Assembly (NCBI RefSeq): GCF_016406085.1
Contig: NZ_JAEHFJ010000001.1
Location: 1 to 64,000 of the forward strand
Source: Aureibaculum flavum
GTDB taxonomy: Bacteria; Bacteroidota; Bacteroidia; Flavobacteriales; Flavobacteriaceae
Length of the DNA: 64,000 bases
Reading direction: 5' to 3'
Shown: piece by piece, positions 9,122 to 17,918 of the stretch
How the letters are laid out: each line of letters opens with the position of its first letter
How positions within the stretch are numbered: position 1 is the first letter of the stretch
Translations under genes and position numbers: made by a program
The notes under the pieces: model-generated
Database searches by the model: none
The model's input: only the letters and a program-made list of their open reading frames with translations
What the model was told of the DNA's origin: nothing

Positions 9122-10522
9122 TTAGGCACTTCTCTTGTTCTTAAATACAATATTATACATTGCTTTAAAGAAATACTTAGTATCCGTTGTATATGGATTT
9201 CTTAACTTTTCTTCAAGATATTCTTTTTCAGATTGTAACACACTTTCTACCGCACCTTTTCTATCTAAGGCTACGTAAGGAGGAACACAACCAGGTTTCT
9301 GAGCTAAACGTAATTTCTGTAAATCTTCAGGTATATCTTGAAAATAGCGTTGAGATACCGGTCTAGCACCAACTAATTTCAATTCTCCTTTAAAAACATT
9401 TATCAACTGAGGTAACTCATCAATCCAATATCTTCGTAACACTTTACCCCAAGGTACCAATCTAAAATCATCAGCAGGCTTACCTGTTTCGGCATATCCA
9501 TTTTGCTTTAAAACATAATCTTGTAAGTATTCTGAGTATGGGTGCATCGTTCTTAATTTATAAACACCTATTATTTTACCATTTTTCCCGACTCTTCTCA
9601 TTTTAAATAATGGTCCATAGCTAGGGTTCATATCATAAACAGGTTCTTTTATTTTTTTTGCAGAAAAATAATGAATACCATCTATAACCTTTAGATCTTG
9701 AATTTCAAAACCACAAGAAACCAATCTACCTAATGCCTCGGCCTTAGAAAGTAATCTGTTTTTACCTTTTGTTGTGAAAAAATATAATTTCTTCAATATT
9801 GGCATTTTAGGAAATACTCTCTTAAATAAGAATTCAAATCCAAAATATACACGACTAAAATAAGGAATTTTATTTATTGGATGTCTCTCAGCTCTAGAAG
9901 CGAAAGTTTCAAAATTACCCAATAATACACCATTTAACGGCAACTTACCATTAACCTCCTCAAATTGTTTATTTATCTGCCTGAAATTATTTACTCTATC
10001 AAGTAATACAATATTCTCAACACCATCAAATTCACTATAACTAGATAAAACTTTGTTTTTTGAAATAATTAAATTTCTAACAGATGATATATTAATAAAT
10101 TCCTTATAAAAATCATAAGCGTTCTCTCCTATTTCATCAATAATAAGTCCCTTATTATTAGAATTCAAAGCCCTTTGAAGTGTTTCAATTTCAGAATATT
10201 TATTAAAAGCTTCTAAAAATTCACTTTTCCATTCTGAAAATACCTTTACTGAAATCCCCTCCTTTTTACAAACATCTTTTTCGCTAATATCATCAATTAA
10301 GCTATCCACAACAATTCGTATTCTTTCCAAAGAAGAAAAATCTGCGGCCTTTTTATTTCTAACAAGTTTTTTTGTTAATAATCGAAGTTTTGAAGTATCC
10401 TCATTGTTTGAGTTCAAACCTGACTTAAAAGAATCATTTAAAATTATATTCCTCTTTAAGTGAATATAATCATCAAGAAACTTTTCAGAATCAAGTTTTT
10501 GGGTTGGGTAATTTTCAATCAT
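9122..10522 (-). CDS. Priming sugar-1-phosphate transferase, soluble-looking three-part architecture
   Basis: 466 residues. The C-terminal part (about 300-460) is a bacterial sugar transferase (PF02397) domain with KLRTM, the catalytic pair in WIDELPQLINVFKGE (Asp368, Glu369) and LVGARPVS. It should transfer a sugar-1-phosphate to undecaprenyl phosphate and prime repeat-unit synthesis. The hydrophobic hairpin normally preceding this domain is not seen; NPSYGPLFKMRRVGKNG follows polar sequence. Residues 65-105 resemble a transposase-type helix-turn-helix, and 150-290 resemble a degenerate methyltransferase-like fold ending in LSKAEALGRLVSCGFE. Last gene of the minus-strand locus, with its own -7 element upstream. 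Confidence 0.85.
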   Translation of the reverse strand: MIENYPTQKLDSEKFLDDYIHLKRNIILNDSFKSGLNSNNEDTSKLRLLTKKLVRNKKAADFSSLERIRIVVDSLIDDISEKDVCKKEGISVKVFSEWKSEFLEAFNKYSEIETLQRALNSNNKGLIIDEIGENAYDFYKEFINISSVRNLIISKNKVLSSYSEFDGVENIVLLDRVNNFRQINKQFEEVNGKLPLNGVLLGNFETFASRAERHPINKIPYFSRVYFGFEFLFKRVFPKMPILKKLYFFTTKGKNRLLSKAEALGRLVSCGFEIQDLKVIDGIHYFSAKKIKEPVYDMNPSYGPLFKMRRVGKNGKIIGVYKLRTMHPYSEYLQDYVLKQNGYAETGKPADDFRLVPWGKVLRRYWIDELPQLINVFKGELKLVGARPVSQRYFQDIPEDLQKLRLAQKPGCVPPYVALDRKGAVESVLQSEKEYLEEKLRNPYTTDTKYFFKAMYNIVFKNKRSA

Positions 10523-10876
10523 AGCAATATAGTTTTTTAATTAAACTGTAATCTTTAAAATATTAATAGGATGATTCCTATCTGACATACCAAAATGCAT
10601 GCCATAAAATACTTTAGTTAAAGAAAAATAGTTGAAAGAAAAATTAACTATATAAAAAAAATTCACAGTTGCAACGTCAATGTTTCTTTTAATAAAAAAA
10701 CACATCATTTCACACCGATTATCCACATACTTATAAGTTGTAAGTATCATTTTTTTAGGGGTATTCTTTTTAATAGCTCCTGCAAATGTACACAAAAAAA
10801 ATTAATTGACCTAAAAAATAAAGCAAAAAACAAACCTCCCTTAAAGTGTTCTTTATTAAATGTTTAACTTTAAATA
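10523..10876. other. Leader region of the sugar-transferase gene
   Basis: Gap of about 350 nt inside the minus-strand locus. A TACATTTG element at 10783-10790 (minus) would give a transcript leader of roughly 250 nt. An 84-codon frame here starts across that element and looks non-protein-like. No clear riboswitch or antiterminator site was recognised. Confidence 0.4.
10783..10790 (-). promoter_or_regulatory. Flavobacterial -7 element (TACATTTG)
   Basis: TACATTTG on the minus strand followed by GCAGGAGC, the usual appearance of a Bacteroidetes -7 box. No TTG is found at the standard distance, so this is a partial match. It would allow separate expression of the priming transferase gene. Confidence 0.4.
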
Positions 10877-11635
10877 TTACTTTCTATTTACGTAAAAAGC
10901 CTTTTTAATTATATTTTTTATATGCTGCATGATATACTCCTTGGTCCAATTTAACATTCCATCATTCCATCTTTGAGGATGAAATGTAAACATAATACGA
11001 TTTGGTAAATCATTACTTTGTAAAAATTCAATTATATCTTTTGTTGAGTGAAAAGTAATATTATAACTACTATTCACTCTATCTCTGACACTGACTTTAT
11101 GACCATCCCACATTCTACCAGTATCAGTCATATAAAAAACATCTTTGAAATCAACATCGAAATAAGGCTCACCAATTATCTCATAATCACGATAATTATT
11201 CTCTTTCCAAAGGTCTTTTGAATCATATTTAGAGGCTGGGCTACCATGCATGCAAATTGTTGAGACAGGTGCTAACTTTCTTAAGTCTGCAAGATTTTTT
11301 TCAAAATCAGACATCCCTTTCTCCATATCACCATTACAAGTAGTTAAACACTCATAATGATACCCTATTTCATGCCCTAAATCCGCTATTTTTTGTATGA
11401 CGATTTCATCCCAACTTTCTGGTACTGCCCTGAAATAATAAACTCCCTTAACTCCATTTTCTGCTTGTATTTCAGCAAATTTCAAAGAATTATAAGGTAA
11501 GAGATCTACATCATGTCTGAGCACTATGCTCTTTATTGATGGAGATTTAATAAACTCATCAAAAGTTTGAAAGGTATACCCTTTTTTTATTAATATCTGT
11601 AGTAATTCTTTATATATTTTTACTGTGAAGTCCAT
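10877..11635 (-). CDS. Polysaccharide deacetylase-like protein (NodB/CE4 fold)
   Basis: 252 residues. VLRHDVDLLPYNS (38-50) gives the NodB-type Asp/Asp pair, and GHEIGYHYE supplies the metal-binding H-x4-H (His88, His93). TFHPQRW near the C terminus is a further conserved His segment. No signal peptide is seen, so a cytoplasmic role on a lipid-linked or nucleotide-linked sugar is likely. Related proteins occur in exopolysaccharide clusters together with FemAB and amidotransferase genes, as here. The start overlaps the DUF354 gene end by 26 nt. The substrate is unknown. Confidence 0.75.
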   Translation of the reverse strand: MDFTVKIYKELLQILIKKGYTFQTFDEFIKSPSIKSIVLRHDVDLLPYNSLKFAEIQAENGVKGVYYFRAVPESWDEIVIQKIADLGHEIGYHYECLTTCNGDMEKGMSDFEKNLADLRKLAPVSTICMHGSPASKYDSKDLWKENNYRDYEIIGEPYFDVDFKDVFYMTDTGRMWDGHKVSVRDRVNSSYNITFHSTKDIIEFLQSNDLPNRIMFTFHPQRWNDGMLNWTKEYIMQHIKNIIKKAFYVNRK

Positions 11636-12707
11636 TATTTATTTTAAAATTGAATTGATATTTTGGATTTTTCTTTAGTTCTAAATAACTTTCAGGATAA
11701 TTCTTTACAAACCAAAGTAAAAAATCTGTTACATCAATTTTATTTGAAAGCATTATTTCTTTACGATTGTTTAATTCTTCTTTTCCCATATTTTCCTTTA
11801 CAATTTCCTTAACCTTATCTAGTACTCCTAGACCCGATTTAAAATTGTAGACCAATTCATACTTTTCCTGATCTCGATTATTACATGCTTCAATAGAATT
11901 TACATAAATAGCTGTCGTTCCCAAAACACCTGCTTCTGATGCCATTGTAGCACCCTCACTTATCACCAAATCGGCATAATATAATGCATGATGAATGTGC
12001 TCAGGTGGAATTTTTATTTTGTATTTTTTTAATTCTTCAGGCAACTCAGATTCAGATGAAATAAATACTTTATATTTTGTCGCTAAAAAGGAAATAATAT
12101 CATTTTTATCTTTATCATTTATTCCATTTTGTCCCACATCATGTGTGGCATTCCATGAAACAAACCTAATAATAACATAACTATCTTTTGACTCTATACC
12201 TAAGAATTTATAAATAGAATTGTCTGGTGAAAAATAATTCGGACTCAAATAAGCTAATTCATGATATGATGGATATCTTAATTGTTTTTCACCCAAATCT
12301 CTTTTTAATACATCAGGTGTAAATACCATTTTAGTAAAGGGAAGATATAACCTTATTTGTTCAAGATTTCCAGTATCTTCAAATGTGAAATGAGGTTTCC
12401 TTAACATGAAAGCCACTTGAGCCGCATACATAGATCCGACGCTTAAGAAAATATCAGGCTTAAACTTTATAGCAGTTTTTAACATTTTTAAATCAAAAAC
12501 TAACAAACCAAAAATTTTACCAGCTATTGATTTATATTTTTTACCGAATGAGACATATTTAAAGCCATTTGCTTCTAATAATTCAATCTCAAATTCCTTT
12601 TCTCTACATGTAAACAAAGCTATGTGCCCTTGCTTTTGCATTTCAATTGTAAAATTTTTAAACAAATGCACATGAGCTGGATGACCTATATCAATTAGTA
12701 TTCTCAC
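11610..12707 (-). CDS. DUF354-family glycosyltransferase-like protein
   Basis: 365 residues starting MRILIDIGHPAHVHLFKNF, the diagnostic start of DUF354 (COG1817). These proteins have a GT-B fold akin to UDP-GlcNAc 2-epimerase and MurG. EGATMASEAGVLGTTAIYVN is the conserved donor-binding region. They are common in archaeal and bacterial surface-polysaccharide loci, but the reaction has not been fixed for most. It overlaps the upstream GT4 gene by 4 nt and the downstream deacetylase gene by 26 nt, implying co-translation. Confidence 0.8.
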   Translation of the reverse strand: MRILIDIGHPAHVHLFKNFTIEMQKQGHIALFTCREKEFEIELLEANGFKYVSFGKKYKSIAGKIFGLLVFDLKMLKTAIKFKPDIFLSVGSMYAAQVAFMLRKPHFTFEDTGNLEQIRLYLPFTKMVFTPDVLKRDLGEKQLRYPSYHELAYLSPNYFSPDNSIYKFLGIESKDSYVIIRFVSWNATHDVGQNGINDKDKNDIISFLATKYKVFISSESELPEELKKYKIKIPPEHIHHALYYADLVISEGATMASEAGVLGTTAIYVNSIEACNNRDQEKYELVYNFKSGLGVLDKVKEIVKENMGKEELNNRKEIMLSNKIDVTDFLLWFVKNYPESYLELKKNPKYQFNFKINNGLHSKNI

Positions 12708-13615
12708 TTTATTATAGTTTTATATAGCTCAATAAGTTGATTAGCTATTGTTTCATTGTTAAAATGTAATATCTTTTCTCTACCATCAGTTTTTGCCGAA
12801 TCTTTTAATATTACTTTAATTTTACTCGAAATTTCCTCAACATCATATGAAGTAATATAACAATGCTTTGTACCCCTAATAACATTTTTCACATCACCTA
12901 CATCTACCGAAACTACTGGTAAGTTACTAGCCATCGCCTCCTTAACAAATTGTGGTGATCCTTCAGTAAAAGATGTCATCAAAGCAAGGTCAACGGCATT
13001 CATTAGTAAAGCAACCTGTTTCCGGTCAAAACCTTTTAATTCTAATACTTCAATATTATTACCTTTAATCTTTTCTATTGCTTTTTTTGCCAATGGAAAA
13101 TTTTTTACTTGATTATTAAAAGCAGATGAAAATAAAATATATTTTTTTTGTAAATCTAAATTTAGTTTTTTTCTTGCTACCAATTTATCTATCGGATAAA
13201 AAACACTAAAATTGACACCACACGGAATCACTGATTCATTTTTATACTTTGCAATGTCGGCTAATTTTTTCGAAACAAAAATTGATTTCTTAGCCCATCT
13301 ATGAGCTATTAAAGAAAATGGCCTTACCTTTTTATCATTTAAATCTGAACCATGAAAAGTGATGACAGTTGGTACTATTCTTTGAAAAACACTTAATAAA
13401 CCACTTAATCCATAGTGAGCGTGTATAGCATCTGGCTTTACTTCAGAAATTTTCTTTCGTAACTTAAAATAATTACCAAAATATCCTCTCAAGCCTTTCC
13501 CTTCTATAAGAAAATAATTAATGATAATTCCTTTTTCTTCTAAGGCATCTGTTTGATCCTTTACAAATGGGCTTATTTTGTCAGCGTTGCCACTAGCAAC
13601 AATTAAAATATTCAT
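12704..13615 (-). CDS. GT4-family glycosyltransferase
   Basis: 303 residues from the ATG at 13615. An upstream in-frame ATG at 13657 would overlap the preceding gene and add 14 residues without family resemblance, so the inner start beginning MNILIVASGNADK is preferred. GT-B fold with a HYGLSG segment, ITFHGSDLN, and the GT4 donor-binding region FTEGSPQFVKEAMASNLPVV. It probably adds one sugar of the repeat unit on the cytoplasmic face of the membrane. Donor and acceptor cannot be read from sequence. Confidence 0.85.
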   Translation of the reverse strand: MNILIVASGNADKISPFVKDQTDALEEKGIIINYFLIEGKGLRGYFGNYFKLRKKISEVKPDAIHAHYGLSGLLSVFQRIVPTVITFHGSDLNDKKVRPFSLIAHRWAKKSIFVSKKLADIAKYKNESVIPCGVNFSVFYPIDKLVARKKLNLDLQKKYILFSSAFNNQVKNFPLAKKAIEKIKGNNIEVLELKGFDRKQVALLMNAVDLALMTSFTEGSPQFVKEAMASNLPVVSVDVGDVKNVIRGTKHCYITSYDVEEISSKIKVILKDSAKTDGREKILHFNNETIANQLIELYKTIIK

Positions 13616-13625
13616 AATCTCAGTC

Positions 13626-14702
13626 TTAGTTTTCAAACTCTCTATAAACGTCAGCATAACTTTCCATCATTTTGTCAATACTAAACTTTTCCTTTATAAT
13701 TTGCTTGGATCTTTCTCCTTGCCTCATCATCAATTTAGGCTCTTTTAATAAATTATGTATTGCTGCAGATAAATTTTCCTTATCTGATGCTTCAAAAAGA
13801 TAACCATTTTGACCATGTTCTACTAACTCAACACATCCACCCCCTCCAGTAATTACTACCGGTTTGCCAAGTGCCATAAATTCTAGTAATGCATTAGATA
13901 TTCCTTCAGTATAGGTACACAACACCCCAATATCAGCTGTATTCATTATGTTTTCTACATTAGCATGACGTCCTAATAACATAATTCGATCTTCAAACCC
14001 GCTAATATCTTTTTTATATATCTCATTATTACCACCACCTACTGCAACAAAAGTCACATCGTTTCTTGATTTCAAAACTTCTTTCGCAACTTCAATATAC
14101 GTCTTGTAGTCTTTATTTGCCGAATATGAAGCAACCATTACAACTATTTTATCTGTAGTTATATTAAGTCTTTTTTTTACTTCTAAAGAATCTTCTAATT
14201 TATTAATACGATTAAAATCAAAACCATTATATATCACTTTTGATTTCTCTTGAGGTGCACCATAGGCTTCCATCCCAGCGAAAGAGTTGGCTAAAATCAA
14301 ATCAGAGTATTTAAAAGATGTTCTTGGTCCCATCAAAGAATTTGATTTATGATTAGGTACATTAGCAATTTGATTATTTATCAAAGGTATATTTAATAAA
14401 ACTTTTGCGGGAATGGCATAAATTGCCACCAAATTACCCCATACATGAATTACATCTGGTTTAAACTTTTTTGCTATTTTATAAAATTTATAAAATAACC
14501 TTGGGTCTTTCTTAAACCTTTTTCTAATAATGCAATGAACCTTAACATTACAATCTAAAATTTCTTTATAATGTAAAGTATTGTTAGTTAATACAATTTC
14601 CATTATATATTTTGAATTTTTAGAAAGGTTCTTAATTAATTCAACCAAACGTCTTTCTTTACCTCCTGGACCTAAGCTCTCTATAAAAAAAAGTATTTTC
14701 AT
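13626..14702 (-). CDS. GT4-family glycosyltransferase
   Basis: 358 residues. The N terminus FFIESLGPGGKERRLVELI has the glycine-rich loop of GT4 retaining enzymes. The C-terminal domain carries CTYTEGISNALLEFMALGKP, an EX7E-type donor site, and GYLFEASDKENL. It lies 10 nt upstream of the next GT4 gene, so both probably act in the same repeat-unit pathway. Linkage specificity is unknown. Confidence 0.87.
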   Translation of the reverse strand: MKILFFIESLGPGGKERRLVELIKNLSKNSKYIMEIVLTNNTLHYKEILDCNVKVHCIIRKRFKKDPRLFYKFYKIAKKFKPDVIHVWGNLVAIYAIPAKVLLNIPLINNQIANVPNHKSNSLMGPRTSFKYSDLILANSFAGMEAYGAPQEKSKVIYNGFDFNRINKLEDSLEVKKRLNITTDKIVVMVASYSANKDYKTYIEVAKEVLKSRNDVTFVAVGGGNNEIYKKDISGFEDRIMLLGRHANVENIMNTADIGVLCTYTEGISNALLEFMALGKPVVITGGGGCVELVEHGQNGYLFEASDKENLSAAIHNLLKEPKLMMRQGERSKQIIKEKFSIDKMMESYADVYREFEN

Positions 14703-14719
14703 ATTTTAAAATATTAAAA

Positions 14720-14902
14720 TTATATAATACTTCTTTTATTTATAACAAGTATTCCATTAATAATAGATAGAAATTCAATATTCAAATAATTATGAAATAA
14801 TCCTTTCGCTTTTATTAGAAACGATGTTAATCCATTATAGAATAATTTTTGAATCATTATAACCATTCGATAAGAAAGTAATTTAAAAATTCGCTTATTC
14901 AT
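14720..14902 (-). pseudogene. Probable remnant of a polysaccharide acyltransferase (60 codons)
   Basis: 60 codons beginning MNKRIFKLLSYRMV and continuing with an LNIEFLSIINGILVINKRS segment. This resembles the N-terminal lead-in of hexapeptide-repeat (left-handed beta-helix) acyltransferases of surface-polysaccharide loci. The frame then stops before any hexapeptide repeats, and the next gene starts 17 nt after its stop. The family guess is from memory of similar N termini. A genuine short membrane-associated peptide is the alternative. It starts 8 nt after the FemAB-like gene. Confidence 0.35.
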
Positions 14903-14910
14903 TTTATCAT

Positions 14911-15918
14911 TTATCTAATTTTACTTAAAATACTTAAACCAAGTTTAGCTATCTTAAATTTAAGAGGACTTAAAACTTTTTGATATCTACCATGTTCTAC
15001 CAATTCTCCACCATACTGTGCTTTAAAATTACGAACACCATAATCTTCTCCTTTTATACCAGCTCCCATAAAATCAAATGTGGATAGTTGTTTGTCTAAA
15101 CCAAATTTTATAACTGCCCAAGCTGCCAAAGTACTAGGATATTGATGTTTGAAATCTCGATCTAAACCACCTCTATACCAATCATAAACACATTTATTAT
15201 CAAATACCAAAAATCCACCTCCTATAACTTTTCCTTGATATATTAGAGCAAATATATTTCCTAATTTTTGCTTCGCTAAATCATTAAAAAATTCAAGCTT
15301 AGGTAATGGTTTTTTTACTTTTTCTAAATAGATCCCTTTTATAATATTATAAACACCTTTAATGTTAAAATCGGTATTTTCATAGGAAATTTCCACACCT
15401 TCTTTAATACTTCTTCTAATTTGTCTTCTTTTTTCGGAAGTTAAGTTATTAAAAACCTCTTCTTCATTTGTTAGTGAAATTTTAAAATTTTGATAAGGAA
15501 GATATTCATAATTATTTTCTTTAAAAATTTTATCAAACTCCTTATATAAAAAAGCATGACGAAACTCACTATAAATAGCCTTAGATTTTAAGAGTTTATT
15601 CATGTTCTTAATCAAGCTAGTAAGAACTTCATCTTTTTCACAAGTATCAGATATAACTGCACCTCCATAAATAATTGCTCGTTTAGAGAAATTCTTTTTG
15701 AGTCCGGTACCATTGTATTGCACAACAACCTGACAAACAGCTAATAAATTATTATTTTCTTCAATACCAAAAACAAACGGATCGCACTCGTCTTGTTTTT
15801 CCCAAAATTCATACATTTCTGAATGTTGAAATACCGACCCATATTGTGATTTTTTAATTAAATCATCCCATGCGTTCTTATCAATATCTTCAAATTTTGA
15901 AACAAATTTATAATCCAA
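14911..15918 (-). CDS. FemAB/GNAT-like aminoacyl or acyl transferase
   Basis: 335 residues of the FemAB-related Acetyltransf_6 type. It has KRRQIRRSIKEGVEISYEN mid-protein, IYQGKVIGGGFLVF, and the C-terminal VYDWYRGGLDR / STLAAWAVIKFGLDK signature. Enzymes of this type transfer an aminoacyl or acyl group to a sugar or peptide amino group. Homologous proteins recur in exopolysaccharide clusters, including exosortase-linked ones, next to amidotransferase and deacetylase genes, and the same neighbours are seen here. The acceptor is unknown. Confidence 0.8.
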   Translation of the reverse strand: MDYKFVSKFEDIDKNAWDDLIKKSQYGSVFQHSEMYEFWEKQDECDPFVFGIEENNNLLAVCQVVVQYNGTGLKKNFSKRAIIYGGAVISDTCEKDEVLTSLIKNMNKLLKSKAIYSEFRHAFLYKEFDKIFKENNYEYLPYQNFKISLTNEEEVFNNLTSEKRRQIRRSIKEGVEISYENTDFNIKGVYNIIKGIYLEKVKKPLPKLEFFNDLAKQKLGNIFALIYQGKVIGGGFLVFDNKCVYDWYRGGLDRDFKHQYPSTLAAWAVIKFGLDKQLSTFDFMGAGIKGEDYGVRNFKAQYGGELVEHGRYQKVLSPLKFKIAKLGLSILSKIR

Positions 15919-16062
15919 ATTATATTTATTTATAAAATTATACTAATTAAATTTTTAATCTATTCTAGCCCAACTTATACTGCTAAATTGGTATTCATTT
16001 ATTTTAAATTGAATACTATGTTTAAACTCTGAGCTTACTATTAAATTACTAAAAAACATTAA

Positions 16063-17913
16063 TTATATTTTATTTTGTTTCAACCATTCGTTTAAAAAAA
16101 GTAAATTCCAAATTTTTGCACTATAATCTCGCTTTCCTTTTTGATGATTATTTAAAATTTTATTAACCATGGGTTTCTCTAAATAATTATATAAATATTT
16201 ACTATTAGTTAATTCATCGAACGCATAATCCTTTAAACTATCTTTAAACCAATTATTTAATGGTATTGCAAATCCTTGTTTCTTATGTGAAATAATCCCT
16301 GGAGGTAATATTTTAGAAAATGTCTCTTTTAGTATATGTTTCTTTATACCTCCTTTCAATTTCAATTCAGAAGGTATCTTAAAACTTAATTCTGCAAACT
16401 TGTGATCCAATAAAGGAACTCTGGCCTCCAAAGAATTCATCATTGATGCTCGATCAACTTTAGTTAAGATGTCATCCACCATATAAGTTTTCATATCTAG
16501 TTGTTGCATTTTTGTTAAAAAATCGGCCTTTGAAGAATTAATTATGTCTATTTTCAAACCTTCAGAGTAATTCTTTTCCAATTTATTTTTAATATCAGCA
16601 CGGAATAAATTTTCTCTTTCGTAATCTTTCCATAAGTTAAAATATGCTGCAATATTATTTTTATCCTTAGACAAATAATAGGCCATACCTTTACCAAACA
16701 TGTGATCAGGTATTAATTTGTTAACCATATTAAAAAAAGCCTTTGGATAGTGCTTTTTCTTATGAAGCATAATCATTTTATCATATTCAACATAACCAGC
16801 AAAAAGCTCATCACCACCATCTCCAGAGAGTGCTACGGTTACGTGCTCACGAGTATACTTTGATACGTAATATGTAGGTATGGCAGAACTATCAGCAAAA
16901 GGTTCGTCATATGCCCTTACGAGGTCTGGTAATAATTCTACGGATTCAGGCTCAATAATGAACTCATGATGATCCGTTTTATACCTATCAGCAACAAGTT
17001 GTGCATATTTTAATTCATTGTATTTCTCCTCTTTAAATCCTATTGAAAATGTTTTTATTGGATCCTTCGAGTTTAATGCCATCATAGAAACTACGATGCT
17101 TGAATCTACACCTCCACTTAAAAACGCCCCAAGTGGTACATCACTAATCATACGCATTTTTACTGCTTTATTTAATTCTTCATATAAAGCTTCTTTCCAA
17201 TAGGCTTCCGATTTAGTATAATCAGGAGTATATGAAATTTCCCAGTATTTCTTAATTATAAGTTTTTCTTTTTCATATGGTCTCAATGTAAAACTAGAAC
17301 CAGGTTCTAATTTTTGAATCTCGTTATAAATTGATTGATTTCTAGGGGTGTAACCATAAGCAAAGTAATGATCAAGAGATTCTAATCGTAAACTACTTTT
17401 AACGTTTTCTGCAGCCACAATTGATTTAATTTCGGAACCCCACAAGAATTTTTCATTATCTATATAATAATGAAAGGGTTTAATTCCAAACCGATCTCTA
17501 GCACCGAAAAGCTGTTTTTTACGATCATCCCATATAACAAAAGCGAACATCCCTCGTAAATGATCAACACAATTTTCACCATACTCTTCATAAAGGTTAA
17601 CAATAACCTCTGTATCCGTGTTGGTTCTAAATTTATATCCTTTTTTTTCTAAAGCAAGACGACTTTCCTTGAAATTATAAACCTCTCCGTTAAATGTTAT
17701 CCATAATGAACCATCAAAATTAGACAAAGGTTGGTGCCCCGTATGTAAATCTATAATACTTAGTCTTCTAAAAGCTAAACCTACATTACTATTGTTATAA
17801 TGACCTTCATCATCCGGACCACGATGTTTTATAACATCTGACATTTTCTTTAATTCATTTAAAGAAACTGTTCTGTTTTGATCGAAAAATATTTTACCGG
17901 CTATTCCGCACAT
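16063..17913 (-). CDS. Asparagine-synthase-type glutamine amidotransferase
   Basis: 616 residues. MCGIAGKIF gives the N-terminal nucleophile Cys2 of class II glutaminases, RHRGPDDEG-type sequence and FNGEVYN follow, and the synthetase domain has the PP-loop SGGVDS (266-271). Both half-reactions therefore appear intact. In a polysaccharide locus it may amidate a uronic acid or other carboxylated intermediate instead of making free asparagine. Its length and segments such as YFAYGYTPRNQSIY recall the amidotransferases of exosortase/EPS clusters. It ends 144 nt before the FemAB-like gene and starts 5 nt after the adjacent glycosyltransferase. Confidence 0.88.
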   Translation of the reverse strand: MCGIAGKIFFDQNRTVSLNELKKMSDVIKHRGPDDEGHYNNSNVGLAFRRLSIIDLHTGHQPLSNFDGSLWITFNGEVYNFKESRLALEKKGYKFRTNTDTEVIVNLYEEYGENCVDHLRGMFAFVIWDDRKKQLFGARDRFGIKPFHYYIDNEKFLWGSEIKSIVAAENVKSSLRLESLDHYFAYGYTPRNQSIYNEIQKLEPGSSFTLRPYEKEKLIIKKYWEISYTPDYTKSEAYWKEALYEELNKAVKMRMISDVPLGAFLSGGVDSSIVVSMMALNSKDPIKTFSIGFKEEKYNELKYAQLVADRYKTDHHEFIIEPESVELLPDLVRAYDEPFADSSAIPTYYVSKYTREHVTVALSGDGGDELFAGYVEYDKMIMLHKKKHYPKAFFNMVNKLIPDHMFGKGMAYYLSKDKNNIAAYFNLWKDYERENLFRADIKNKLEKNYSEGLKIDIINSSKADFLTKMQQLDMKTYMVDDILTKVDRASMMNSLEARVPLLDHKFAELSFKIPSELKLKGGIKKHILKETFSKILPPGIISHKKQGFAIPLNNWFKDSLKDYAFDELTNSKYLYNYLEKPMVNKILNNHQKGKRDYSAKIWNLLFLNEWLKQNKI

Positions 17914-17918
17914 AAAAT

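Noticed and set aside
10541-10795. 84-codon minus-strand frame upstream of the sugar transferase
   Set aside because: Its start codon overlaps the TACATTTG promoter-like element, and the protein is Phe/Asn/Cys-rich without family features; more likely untranslated leader.
15955-16059. 34-codon minus-strand frame between the FemAB-like and amidotransferase genes
   Set aside because: Length is within chance for this base composition and no family was recognised, though it could be a remnant.
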